Source: Membranipora membranacea (lineage: Eukaryota; Bryozoa; Gymnolaemata; Cheilostomatida; Membraniporidae). From it: a DNA stretch of 64,000 nt. The position numbers were made by a program, and so were the translations under genes. The notes under the pieces are model-generated. The model had not been told where the DNA came from and made no database searches. It worked only from the letters and a program-made list of their open reading frames with translations. The DNA lies in the NCBI GenBank assembly GCA_914767715.1, contig OU612071.1:23991681-24055680 (forward strand). The letters run 5' to 3'. Every line of letters starts with the position of its first letter. Positions within the stretch are counted from its first letter, which is position 1. Below are positions 12,367 to 23,910 of this stretch, piece by piece.

Positions 12367-12384
12367 CTCAGTGTCATAAATGGG
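12367..12384 (+). repeat. Left terminal inverted repeat
   Basis: CTCAGTGTCATAAATGGG, 17 of 18 bases matching the inverted right end. No longer inverted or obvious subterminal repeat was found beyond it. Confidence 0.85.
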
Positions 12385-14198
12385 ATTTATTATCTCCTCC
12401 TGCTAAAAAACTTGTATGATCTTAATTCATTCTATTTACAGGGGAATTTCACCTTTTTTTGGATTAACACATAAGTCCACATCCATATTTTCATCTGTGA
12501 TGATAAAAATTTGTTACGCAATCTCAAACCACAAATTTTGGGTATTCAAATGCTTAAAAAATGAAAGGAGTTTTATAACTCAAGAAATAAGCTTGCTACA
12601 GCTCTAAAACTTTGCAGTTATATTCAGCATACCTCAAATATACCGCACAAAAGTTTCCGTCACCACAACATAAATATATTATGCAATAATTAATGTGGTT
12701 GACTCTATATTATCACATAACTTGGCAAAGTAAATGACATGTTCAGGGGTCAATCTTTGCCCGGTTAGCGGTTAGACTATTAGCAGGATCCAACCATGCT
12801 ATTATGTGATATCTAAAATGACTGCAGAAGCTAAAATAAGCTGTGCTGCATTACATAATAATTCATCCAGTCTGCTGATACTACTACTACTTTGTAGTAA
12901 AGTTTTGTACTGTGGTTATATCGTAAACAACATTAGCGTTTGAGCGGAATGTTTTGTGGTTTTTTATGCGAGTGCAAGCCAACCGCAAATTCCCACGATT
13001 ATTCATTCAGCTACTCTCAGACACAGTCACGTATCGGCAGCATGATTATTAGTGATATTGTGCCAATGAGAAGTGCATGAGTGATCCATGTAAATTAGTC
13101 CACCGGAGCTAAGTAAACACAAATTCCTGAACATCGGCAAAGCTATTCTGCACAGATAATAATTTACACCTCAAATTCAAAAGACATGACCAGTCGGTAG
13201 CGATGAAAATTGCATCAAATTAACTAAATTTTGTTACCCTAGACATAAAATGTTCAGAGATGAATTTGAGGTAACAAATTCAATTAGAATCGAAAGTATT
13301 TCTAAAACTCAGGAACAAAGCAGGCAACGATTCTTCAATTTTTGGCTCATTCTACACTAACTATAAATCATTACATGGCAAGTTTTTATGCAGACAGCAT
13401 GAACTGAGAAGTAATATTTTATCTGACCGATTCTTTGTTATTACATGTTTGGATAAAAAAGAAGAACTTTTGAGAAATGAATTATAGAGATCTCAGTTAA
13501 CAACAATTTTATTAAATGTGTAGAAAACTCAAAAATATAATAACAACTCAAGGCTACTACTAGTTGGTAAGACATAGTAAGTGACATGATTTGTGTTCTA
13601 AGCAATTAGATGTGTGGTAATAGATATGGCTATAATTAGATTCCGCTCATTAGCCGACATCGTAGTTATCATGTCACAATATTGTTGTTGTATCGATCTC
13701 TCGCCATTTGCCAATAGTTTTCAGTCTTTCGGATCAGTATCCCAGGCCTGCAAGAGAAAAATAAATCATATTCATATACATCGCCAGTTCAACAAATTCA
13801 ATCTTTTGATGGAAAAATCTGCACTGTCAGCCCATTTGGTTGAGGAAAAAATTATCTGACCAAAACATCTAACAGAAAAATCTGCAGTGTTAAAGCAGAT
13901 CAGAACAAATTTAGACTGATTCACACAAAGTTTATTGGGTGCTAATTGTTTGTACTTGATGCCAATATTATAGATCACCTGATGGTATTTGCCAAAAAAA
14001 AGGGCATTGGTAAGCCACTCCTAATTAGTCTGATAATAATAGCAATACCTTAGGCTGAATTCCCACCAATAAAAATTCAGGTCAATTAAGAGAGGGAAAA
14101 TTTGGAGGGAAAAACACACTTTCTCTCAGTGAAAAACTTCTGAGTTTAGACAAATTTGGTGACTTTTTGTAAAATAAGAGGTGCAAACTGACATATTC
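12385..14198 (+). other. Transposon 5' region upstream of the recognised coding exons
   Basis: This AT-rich sequence should hold the promoter and 5' untranslated region, and possibly an unrecognised first coding exon. Short open frames at 12416-12607 and 13614-13859 show no supporting signals. Nothing else is seen. Confidence 0.4.
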
Positions 14199-17100
14199 AT
14201 GGGGAAAGGAAGGCCACCAGTTCTTATCTGTGGTTTTGCCCATGTCATCCTCTTTTTGGAGTGCGCAGATCTACCAATATATCAAGAATGCATGGAACGC
14301 TATCCAGAAATGATGAAAGACCTCTGTGAGAGCTCTTATAAGAGACTAAGAAAAGGACAAAAACAACAGCTGACACAAACGTAAGTCACAAAACTCACAA
14401 TTGCAGAACAAAAAACTGGTGTAAATAATATGGGGTTTCTCAACTGCAAATATTTACAAGCAATAAGTAAAACTCATGTATTCAGATAATATTTCATATT
14501 TTTTCTTCAGGAAATCATATGTAGATGGCTCCAACGGTAAGGAAAACTTCCTACGTCACTTCAGTACTGCGAATTGGAACAAACTCAACCTGGAGGAAAG
14601 GCTAACTCATTCTTTTAAAAACTGTTTGGCATGTCTCAAAAAACCAAACAGTGCAACCTATTGTGTGCTCCGAGTAAATAGTGAAGCAGCATGTAGTGAC
14701 CAGGACTCAGTGATGGGAATAATCAATAAATCTAGGTCGAAGGATCCGCAGCACTGTGTTAAAAAAATAACAGAAAAAATTGACCCAGATTTTGAGAAGA
14801 AATTTGGTGTTACATTTACAGCAGCATTCACAAGCATGATCCAACTGGGGGTAAAATCTGATCAAATAAAAAACACAGTCGATACTGTAGGTGAGGCGAT
14901 AGCCTCAGATACAAATAAGGCGATTCTGTCAAACAACCTCAGCTACCGGAGTATGGCAAATGTCCGCAAAAAAATTGTTTTGGAGGACAAAAAAGAACAA
15001 ACTACTAAGCGATATGAGATCAAACATGACAACTTTCTGTTTGATCGGGAAGCTGTCAAGGTTGAACTTGGTGTAACACCAAATCCTGTATGGTCTCATC
15101 TCGCCGAAAGGTTTGTTGTTTTCCAACAGAATGGCAAACCTGCAATGAATGGGGGACAAGTCCTAAAAGCATATGCAATAGATGAGGGACTGTGTGCACC
15201 CTTGCCAGATACTGTCAGAGCCCGGAAAGTAAACAGACGAATAGATGTTGATGGTGTCAATGTTTCCATAAGCAAACTTTTACCTCATGATGAAAAGCTT
15301 AAGGGACTGACCAAGAACATGATTCTGTCTGGGGAGATAGACATTGGGACTCCAATAGTACCTATAACATTACATGTCCGCAAATATAATAAAATCCAGA
15401 AGCGTATGGTCAGAACAGAGGTGAGACTTGAAGGCAGAGCATACTCCCTTCAAAGCATTATGGACAAGTCACTGAAAGAGCAGGAACAGGAGGGAATGCT
15501 TAGAAAACCCTATCCCACAGACTACTCGTTTGCACTGGCCAAGTCAGAACTGGAAGAAAAAGGTAAAAACACCCCGAAAATTGATTGGAATGGACTCAAT
15601 GTGTAGATGACTATAATGTATTTTAAAACATTTCTTTCTGGCTGTTTTAAAAGTTGATGAATTTAAGAGAGACAAATTGTATTCAATTTAACTGCAAGCA
15701 CTGACCCCCTTCATTTCAGGTATAACAGTAAAGGCAGCTGACATTGCAGGCCTGAACAGTAAGATAACAAACAGGAAGTACACAATTTGGCATGACCACT
15801 CGACAATAGCTGGACATTCATGCTTTCTGGTGTTAGTGGGATTCCTTTATGATCCAATGGTGTTTCTAACAGAAAATGAGTTCAAAGGGTAATTGCGCAC
15901 ATACATAATTACCTTTTAACCAGTTTTAGTTTCATAGTTTTTAGTGATAATTTGATACTTAAGTCAGACCCTTGTGAATGAAATAAAATGTTGACACTAT
16001 GATTACCAAATACATTGCACGACGTCAACAGTGCTAGAAACATTGAAGTGTGATGAAATCTTTCCCAGAATGCACTTGAAACCTAGATATTGCACTTTGG
16101 GACATAAAATAATATGGCCATGGTATCACATGAATTATTTTATTTTCAGGGGAAGAATTCAGTGTTTCATAGAAATGCCCCATATCTATATGATAGCCAG
16201 ATCACAGTCATCAGTAAAGGATCAAGTCCTCTACACCCCTCTTCGTGTAGAAGACCTACTGCAGCTACAAGTTTCGATGACAACCACGGGAGTTTCTTAC
16301 AAATCTGATCTACGATTTGGAACAGGTAAAATTTTAACATAAACATGTTCAGCATCTTGTAAGTGCCAAGATTTAATTTCCTTCCTTGCCCCTCCCCCTC
16401 TCACCTTCTCTTCTCTCCCCCTTCCTCTCTCACCCCTGAGAGTAACGACTAAAGCAGTTTTCCGTTATACATCTTCAAAAAAGCTTATTATTGTATAAAT
16501 AGGAGATTCACCAGCAAGAGCCTTTGAGTCCGGAAATCAAATAAATGGACACTATCCATGCCATTGTGGAGCTGATATCAGATATGCTGACCAACATCAT
16601 CATCTAAGATGCCCTAGGTATACATCACTGGCAAGTAGACTGGATGTCATCGAAACCACCTCACTATGGGAAACCAGGAGTCAGGGTGATCTGTCAGTGT
16701 ATGACAATCTGGATGTGAGTAATCAACAGAATCTATAAATTGGTATACTCTTTAATGTGATTCAAGTCTGTTACGTTGAAATTCATAGGCTTAGGCCCAA
16801 TCGGATAGAAAAAAGAATCCAACATTATTTTGCCGTTAAGCATACCATCAACAATAACAATTTATACCGAAAGCTCAGACATAAACCTAATCTATCAAAT
16901 TCATTGGAAAATACAGGTTAATGCCCTTAGGACTGAGCTGGAAAGTCGTGGGGTCGATTGTGTTGAAATGCTCAAGCCAGAGATGAAACTGAGGCTTGAA
17001 AAAAAACTCGCTGGCATCAAAAGACCGCCTGCATTGCTCTGTGGGCCGGATGGAAACAGGGATCTAGTATTGGAGTATGAGGTTGCCCAGTTAGAACCTC

Positions 17101-20100
17101 TTCATGATCTGAAGACAATGATAGGTATAAATCAGTTATAATCCTACACCATGCTAGTTTTTGAGGCTGCTTGATTGAAATATCTTTTATTTTGTACGCT
17201 GCTGCCGTTGTAAATCTCAGCATTGGCTAGACAAAGCTTCAGCCGTAACAGAGACTTTATATATTATCTATAGTCTTTGGACATAATACAAATTTATTCC
17301 CTAATGATATCATACCATGTCTTGCTTGTAGATATTGAATGATAGTTCATCAAACATTTACTGCCAGTTTTATCAATTACCAGACCGCAAGCACAATGTT
17401 TACTGCCTATGTGGTTAAGTTGTGGTTTCTGATTGCAGGCAATGTATTCAAGGAAATGATGTTTGTTGTATCGCAGCAGCTTCAAGAGTTACTAAAATCA
17501 GTACTACCAGAGCTTCAAAGTATGTCAAGCCACATAGCATCAAAGCACCATTCATCCAGCAAAATTAATCTAGCCTCTCCTGAGTTAATTGCCTCGGCAA
17601 ATAGTAAAAATGGCCGAACTACATTAATTTCACTAGTCACAACAGCACTTTTCATAAAACATGAGACTAGTATTGTTTTGGGGATTTTTAGATCACCATC
17701 ATGAAATCTCAGGAAGTAAAGCCAGAAAAGCTCTTCTTGGAATCAGGGACATCATGTCCAATACTAATGAGATACACGAACAACCCGATGGAAGGAGATT
17801 GTATAGGCTGATAGTGAATCTGTCCCACATTCAAGACCTTGCATATGCCAATGACTCTAGGAGGAACAAAAGAAACATTTTAGCACTTTATGGGCTCACC
17901 TATCTGTTCCGACTTGATTTCAAAAAGGTAAATTTTAATAACATTCACATGTAGTTACTTTTAGACTAAAACATGATGTGAAGCACTTATTCAGCTCCTA
18001 CAGAAATTAGCAAAATTTTATTATATATTTTAGCTATTTGGTGCACCTAGGCAAGTATCTCACAGGGCAATGTTCGGAATGCCATTTCACTCCATAACTT
18101 CACACTTTCCCGAGTGGTTCAGGATAGTTGCATTGAGGTCGCTAAACGCTGAGTGCCAAGAACGTTTCTTTAAAGACATCAAAGGAACGGAGGATAGCAC
18201 TAACTATCAACCTGAGCATATACAAGTGAACGCCATGACACGCCTTCATATGAAGCGGTTAGAAGGTGATTTCGGCAGGTCGCTGAAGTCACAAGAGTCT
18301 GCAATCGCGAGGATGTGGGAGCTATTTCCAAAGAGGAATAACACAATCATTACTCAGAGTATGATTGATGAAGATCCTACAGGTTTTGCTGCACATAAGG
18401 AGAGAATTTCTGATTATCTCCTTGATGAATGCTGGCACGAGGAACTGGAAGATGGATCATGGATTTTTTTGGACGGAGAGGGTGAGGCTGAAGAAAGATC
18501 AGGAAATTATGTACAGTTGATGCATTTCCGGTAAATATTGCCTAACATCTAAAAGAGTATTGGTCTGTTGCATACTGAGCAAAGTTGGATTTATTAAAGT
18601 TGATCATCCATATCTCATTGCATATTGAAGTTTTTAATGGCATATTATCACTGTCGGTATTTACAGTGATGAAAATATTAATGATGTTTGGGACCATATC
18701 ACTAGCTGCTTCTCAGCCTACAAAGCTAAACGACTGGCAAGCTGTGATTTAGCCGCTGTTGATGATGGATTTGATGACAAGGAGGAAAGCGCTGAATCGC
18801 TGGAGGATATTGGTGAATTAAACCAGCAACAACAGGAGGAAGAAGATGAGCCAGAGATGATAACAGAAATAGGTAAGTTTTGATTGGGGTACATTTGGTG
18901 TGCTGATCTCATAATACTGGTGATACTTTTAGGTGAGTTTGCATGATTTAGACATTTACACGGTGGGTGAATGGGGTATAGATAATTACTTGGCATGATC
19001 TCGGAATAATAATAGTCTCGTCTTGATAATTTCAGTGCCTCCAGATGAGGAAGTATGTCAGGAATCAGATATTGACAGTGACTCTCATATCTCCTCTACA
19101 AGACTAGCAGGTATTAAGTAAATTTTCACTAGTTAAAGACTTGTGCCCAAATCTGTAAATTTTATCCTAAATCTTTTATGGATCTTTCATAATTCTCTCT
19201 GTCCCAATCACGTGCATTGAATACTCGCAATGGTTGATGTTGTAACACATACCTTGGAATTTATATTTGAAGGTGTGAATGATCTTTCGCTCAGCAGCAC
19301 TTTGTGTACTCCATTCAAGAAACCTAGACTGGATTTATCGCATGTATCGAAGACACCAATCACCGACCTCTCTGTTTCCGAGATACACCCTTCAGGTATT
19401 GCAAGGACTGAAGCCTGGAACGAAATAAAACGACAGTGAATTAAATTAATACATGTTGATCACAACTAAAGTAGCACATCATTAGCAAATCAAATGTTGC
19501 CCAGGTCACTGTTAGTGTTTATGGGTGATGATGCATACTGCTAACAGTGACGGAGGCCAAATTTGAGCGCTATTATCCCTGTTGTAGAAATAAATTTAAT
19601 AATATATGTAAGTTTGTGTGTATCCTAAATTCAACATACTAAATTTTAGGTGAATTAACCCCTAGAGCTGAAAACCTTTCGAGTCTTCCCAGCACCTCAA
19701 CGCCGATTGTAGATGGCGACAGTACAAGTGAGAAGAGTTCGAAGCACTTGAGTGGAGATGGTATGTTTGTTTATTACCATCACTATCATCTTGTAATCTA
19801 ATCGTAATATGATTGCATTATAAAAGCCTACACTGCCTACCTGATCTGGCCCAACCTGACATACTAATAAAAAACGAAATATTGCAACTTTATGATGATT
19901 AATGATACTAATGACAGATTTAACCTTTTGCAGAGCTTATCCTGAGGAGGCTTGTTGGCACTCAATTAGCAGACCAGTTTCTGTCGAAGCGGCGGAAGTA
20001 TAACGTTAAATCTTCACCTTCAAACAAACGGAGCTACTACGACGTCCGCTCTAAAATAGTACCGATACTCAAGACTGCAAAAGAGAAAACGAGAGAGAAA

Positions 20101-20232
20101 ATAAAAAGATTTGAGTTAAAAAACATAAATGAAGTTGGGTTTATAAGAGCCATGGGCGACGAACAAGCCTTCACCGAGAAAGATTTTTGCAATCGGGAAA
20201 TAAGAGCTATCAACCACTACCTTCATTATTGA
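14199..20232 (+). CDS. Putative DDE-type transposase of the CG-target element, 15 exons
   Basis: Exons inferred from GT..AG sites and frame: 14199-14380, 14511-15562, 15720-15888, 16150-16325, 16503-16714, 16917-17124, 17439-17603, 17692-17927, 18034-18530, 18667-18872, 19036-19110, 19273-19395, 19650-19760, 19934-20232. The first could hide an earlier exon, making 15; 14 are directly mapped. They join into 1237 codons without a stop. Residues 435-439 read WHDHS; 527-537 GDSPARAFESG; a Cys/His cluster (C546, C548, H558-560, C563) follows; 836-846 read SLNAECQERFF. I propose D437, D528 and E840 (or E843) as the catalytic triad with a zinc-binding insert. Residues 966-1140 are acidic and the C-terminus (RRLVGTQLADQFLSKRRKY) is basic. 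From memory, similar WHDHS/GDGPA proteins are common as uncharacterised genes in cnidarian and sponge genomes. The 88-base intron 17604-17691 is the least certain: without it the frame breaks. Confidence 0.8.
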
Positions 20233-20359
20233 GACAATGCAAAGTTAACGTCTTCTGTGTTATAAAGTTACTCACCTATTCCAGAATCCAAGAGCGAATG
20301 TTGCTTGTTTTTCACTGCTAAGAGTATTTTTATCCAAAGCTGTTTAGTGAAAATTCAGG

Positions 20360-20365
20360 AATAAA
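20360..20365 (+). terminator. Polyadenylation signal of the transposon gene
   Basis: AATAAA 128 bases after the stop codon and still inside the element; a plausible 3' end signal. Confidence 0.5.
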
Positions 20366-20654
20366 TATAAAAATTCAGAGCTTGGACTAGGATCCATAGC
20401 ATTTTGTTATTCAAACTTACAGCCAGCCAGTACAGCTGCTTTACAGTGAATATAAATCTGCATCGACTATCAACACAATGATGCAAGGCATTAAAGTTCA
20501 AACTCAAGTCAATAAACCACAGGCATGTTTTGATCCAAAATGATAATATTATTAGTCGCTTGGCATTGCAATTAAAAATAGCTCATCCAATCAAAAGTAA
20601 CTGAATATGGGAATTTCCAAACACGTGTTAATTTGTTTACAATTACGAGCTCAA

Positions 20655-20672
20655 CCCGTTTATGACACTGAG
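20655..20672 (-). repeat. Right terminal inverted repeat
   Basis: CCCGTTTATGACACTGAG, the inverse of the left end with a single C/T difference. Confidence 0.85.
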
Positions 20673-20674
20673 CG
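20673..20674. repeat. Target-site duplication CG, right copy
   Basis: Second copy of the CG dinucleotide that occurs once at the empty sites 1343-1344 and 31409-31410. Confidence 0.85.
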
Positions 20675-21064
20675 ACTCAATCAATTTCATGTGATCAAAA
20701 CAATGAAGAAATTGCGTTGGTCTTGTTTTAATCCTATGACTGAGACAAGCATGAGAATGATTATGAAAGTTTCATCGCAAGACACAAAGAACACAATACG
20801 ATTACAACAACTTGACCGATGAAAAGGTAATACAAATTTAAATAGCAAGACAAATTTAGTTATGTAGAGAGAATGAGATTATCAGAAAGTAACACCAAAA
20901 TATTTACAAATTTACGTATAAGACATGACACTGTCTGAATTTAAGATTAAATCCTCAAATGATTAACAGGCAAAAGATACATTATGTTTAGACAGGCACA
21001 GGCTGAGGTACAGAAGTTTGGTGGTTACTAGTTCAGTACAGACAAGTCATTCAGGATTTGTCTA

Positions 21065-21681
21065 CTAGACATGAACCTCAACCTCACGCAAGTTCAGAAA
21101 ATCGTTCACCCCAACAGCAGTGACTCTCACATATCTACCAATCATGGCTTCATAACACAGATGGAGTCTGACAGGGGGCTGATGTCCTGGATAATATGAG
21201 CTGAGTCAGTCATACGCTCTCCAAATCCTTCAGCTGTCCTTTTCATAGCTACTGATATCAGTACATTCTTTAGTCTTAGTTCAGTGGCTGCAGGAAAAGA
21301 TTAAACGAGCCTAAAAATGGCTTTGTAATGTATGACTCCAATATTTTGCCAATAAATGAAAGGCTGTATGGGCAAAAACAATTTATCAATAGATAATTTA
21401 TGCTAACACACAAACTGCATAATACTCTCAGAAAATTATGAAGATTGTTGGAACCAGTCACCAATATAAATAATAACTACCTGGAATATTAAAACTAACA
21501 CGGCTCCAGATATTTTCCCCTCTAACGAAATCTTCCTGATCCAAATTGACTTGAAGCCATGGAGAAATTATTTCTTCAATATGAGCGAGTATTTGGTTAG
21601 CACCGCTATAATCCCCATCTATTGCATTTGAACTAATCAAAGCTTCAAGTGTGCTTCATAACTCAGCAGTCACATTTGTAT
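21065..21681 (-). pseudogene. FTP/F5-8-type lectin pseudogene, two exons (X2)
   Basis: Exon A (21681-21481) and exon B (21287-21065) match, in order and splice phase, the undamaged lectin exons at 60964-60437. Exon A keeps the family pattern AIDGDY..., SPWLQVNL and a hydrophobic strand. Two lesions kill the gene. A TGA follows the codons for NVTAEL near the start of exon A. A 4-base deletion in exon B, inside the region equivalent to TDSACSYSPGYQ, shifts the frame. The terminal TAG is still recognisable. Both lesions are shared with the X3 copy, so inactivation predates the duplication. Confidence 0.8.
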
Positions 21682-22258
21682 CTAAAACATAGGTTAATAT
21701 TTTATTGTACACTACAGATTTTGTTCGCGACGAACAAGGTTTAGTTTGTAAGAGTTATCTTCCAACATTGCTATAGAATTCATTTTATTGACTGTTAGGA
21801 TAAATAGAGCTGTACCAGCAATATGAGATAACAGTTGTAGCAAATGCTAACAATCAACACTCTCATTGTTATCGTATGCTATTGTACAATATTATCCCTC
21901 TCACCAAACTTGACAAGGCGTCAATGTTGCCTCAATGGCCATGAATTGAGACCACTCAACATCGACACTGCAGACCAATGACACAAAAATCGGCAGCAGT
22001 TGGTTGAAGGGAATCAAATTCAGTAATATTTGCTTGGCGATTACCATGCACTCTATCAAGATTGGTGCACGATTAAAAATTACTCACAAGTAAGCAGTCT
22101 CTAGCACAGGTTCAGTCCGAGCTCAGAATTTTGGTCTTGAAGTTTGAAGTGCGAAGTTTATTCATTGCTTCATTAACGTACGGCCATCCTTTAATAGGTT
22201 GATAGCTCAAATGTAAAGCATACATGGAAAAATGAAAAACAAAGGAGTCTGAGCTGCA

Positions 22259-22702
22259 TCAGTTGGAAAATAGGGTGTCGAATTCAAAAAAGTTTTTTTT
22301 GTCTCTTAGTGGTTTTACACTTGAATGGCTTGTATTATTATCTATTTTTGCTCTACAAGTGAATTTGCTGTTTGTATTTATTCCAATACGACGGTTCATG
22401 GAGTGATGATTGTTGTCGGCTATTTCAGTGGATTGTTCACTGCAAGAGGTGTGCTGGAAAATTTTTATGGCTGGCAGTGCCAGATTGTCTAGTTTCTGTT
22501 CATAGTTGTCAGAGGACCGCACCAAAATACGAGTAGCAGAGCGCTGTATCCTCTCTAGTCTGGTTTTGTCAGTGTCTGATAGCAGATTGGGCCATGCAGG
22601 GCAGGCTTTGCCGATTACAGACTTAATATTGGCTACGTAGAAGGATTTTAGGCCGTCACTGGAGGCTTGATATGGGATTTGCCATTTTTGATAGGAATCC
22701 AC
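22259..22702 (-). pseudogene. C-terminal end of a LINE reverse-transcriptase ORF (X2)
   Basis: The 147-codon minus-strand frame contains SVIGKACPAWPNLLSDTDKT followed by RLERIQRSATRIL. That matches the post-reverse-transcriptase region typical of non-LTR elements (a Y/K-x-CPAW-x-N-x-L stretch, then LExIQRxAxRI). It ends with a basic, aromatic tail (KPLRDKKNFFEFDTLFSN). Only this 3' end remains, a 5'-truncated insertion. The superfamily (CR1/L2-like?) is not certain. Confidence 0.65.
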
Positions 22703-23599
22703 AAGCTACCTTTTCAACTCACAAATTAATTATTGGAAGCAAAATTAGAAAAAAAACGTCTTCTTTTAAATCGATTGTATATGTTATTGCTTATGTAATA
22801 ACCACCTGCAACCAAGATACAACCTGCAATGCTATCTCCTACTTTAATGCTGGACCATGTATTAAATGTAGGTATATAGTTTGAAGGGTTACAGGATATA
22901 ATAATATAGTCAGTCATTTCAGATTTGGTACTGGCCCGTCATTCATCCTAGCCGGGTCCTTGCGGAACGGGACTAAAAATATCAGAGGTGCACTGTGTGT
23001 TTGCAGTTTGCACACCCACATGCAGTAAAAAAGATCCCTTCTGCCTGGTCAGTAACAATTAGCATGCAAGCGTGATCAAGGATGATCAACAAGCGCTCAA
23101 TGGACCATGAATTATCACACCGCTTCAATTACAGCATATAATGCATTCGATAGGCAGGCGTGCTACAATATAAATTATCATTGCCCAAATAATGGCAAGA
23201 AAATATATCTTGAAAAATTGATGTTACTCACCTATGAAAGCCTCTTACTCCTTTAATATGATATCAATTGGCAAAAGATTAAAAATGTACAGAAGATGTT
23301 TCCTACCATCTGAGAAACATCCATAGTGATAAATTCAACAGGAAAGAAATTAAATCAGGTGGGTTAAAGGCATGTTTTTTGACCCTAAAAATACCCTTTT
23401 TCCCCCGAAAGTGATAAAAATTTTGGGTCAACCCTCATGAAAGACAAAATGTACAATGACCCATTGAAAAACCTTCGAATGATAGCTCAAATGTCAAAAT
23501 CGGACAACAACTGCTCAAGTTACCACAGGAGGGTTAATCTCCATGGATGTCTATATGTCGCAAAACAAGGCACAGATCTGACCTTAACTACACTGTATA

Positions 23600-23910
23600 T
23601 CTTGTTCGTACATTCGTACATCCTGTTCGTACATCGTACATTCGGGCCACCTGGCATGGGCTGATGCAAAGCAATCAATTCTCCTAATGCCATCTTGATT
23701 GGAACATAATATCAATGAACACAGGAAATTGAGGGAATTGAAAGGAATGGCTTGACTATTTATTATTGATTACGTCTTTGGTAAATACTTGGCCCGATTT
23801 TAGAAAAAAAGAACAAAACAGAATACGACCTATACAGGATATCGTCATTGTGCAGCTATTCTAGTACCCATAGTCACACATGGGAGCCCTTACATCCTCG
23901 ACTACTCCTC
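23600..23910 (+). repeat. Internal repeat R, X2 first copy
   Basis: Counterpart of 2337-2620. It is cut short at about 23910, where X2 switches to sequence not present in X1. Confidence 0.65.

Larger units (their letters stand above)
12367..20672 (+). mobile_element. 8306-bp DNA transposon with 18-bp inverted ends and CG target duplication
   Basis: Comparison with two empty paralogous sites defines both ends. Left end: CTCAGTGTCATAAATGGG (12367-12384). Right end (20655-20672), reverse-complemented: CTCAGTGTCATAAACGGG, one mismatch in 18. The flanking duplication is CG. Inside is one multi-exon gene on the plus strand (14199-20232) preceded by about 1.8 kb without clear coding sequence and followed by 440 bases. 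Apparently intact splice sites and reading frame, plus absence from X1 and X3, suggest a recent insertion after the X duplications. A 2-bp CG duplication does not fit hAT (8 bp), Tc1/mariner (TA), piggyBac/Kolobok (TTAA), Harbinger (3 bp), Mutator (9-11 bp) or Transib (5 bp). Confidence 0.9.

Noticed and set aside
17604-17691. A frameshift in the transposon gene
   Set aside because: An 88-base GT..AG intron at this place restores the frame; kept as the preferred model though not proven.
12367-20672. Assignment of the element to hAT because the ends contain CAGTG
   Set aside because: hAT makes 8-bp duplications; comparison with the empty sites gives only CG, and the protein lacks recognisable hAT motifs.
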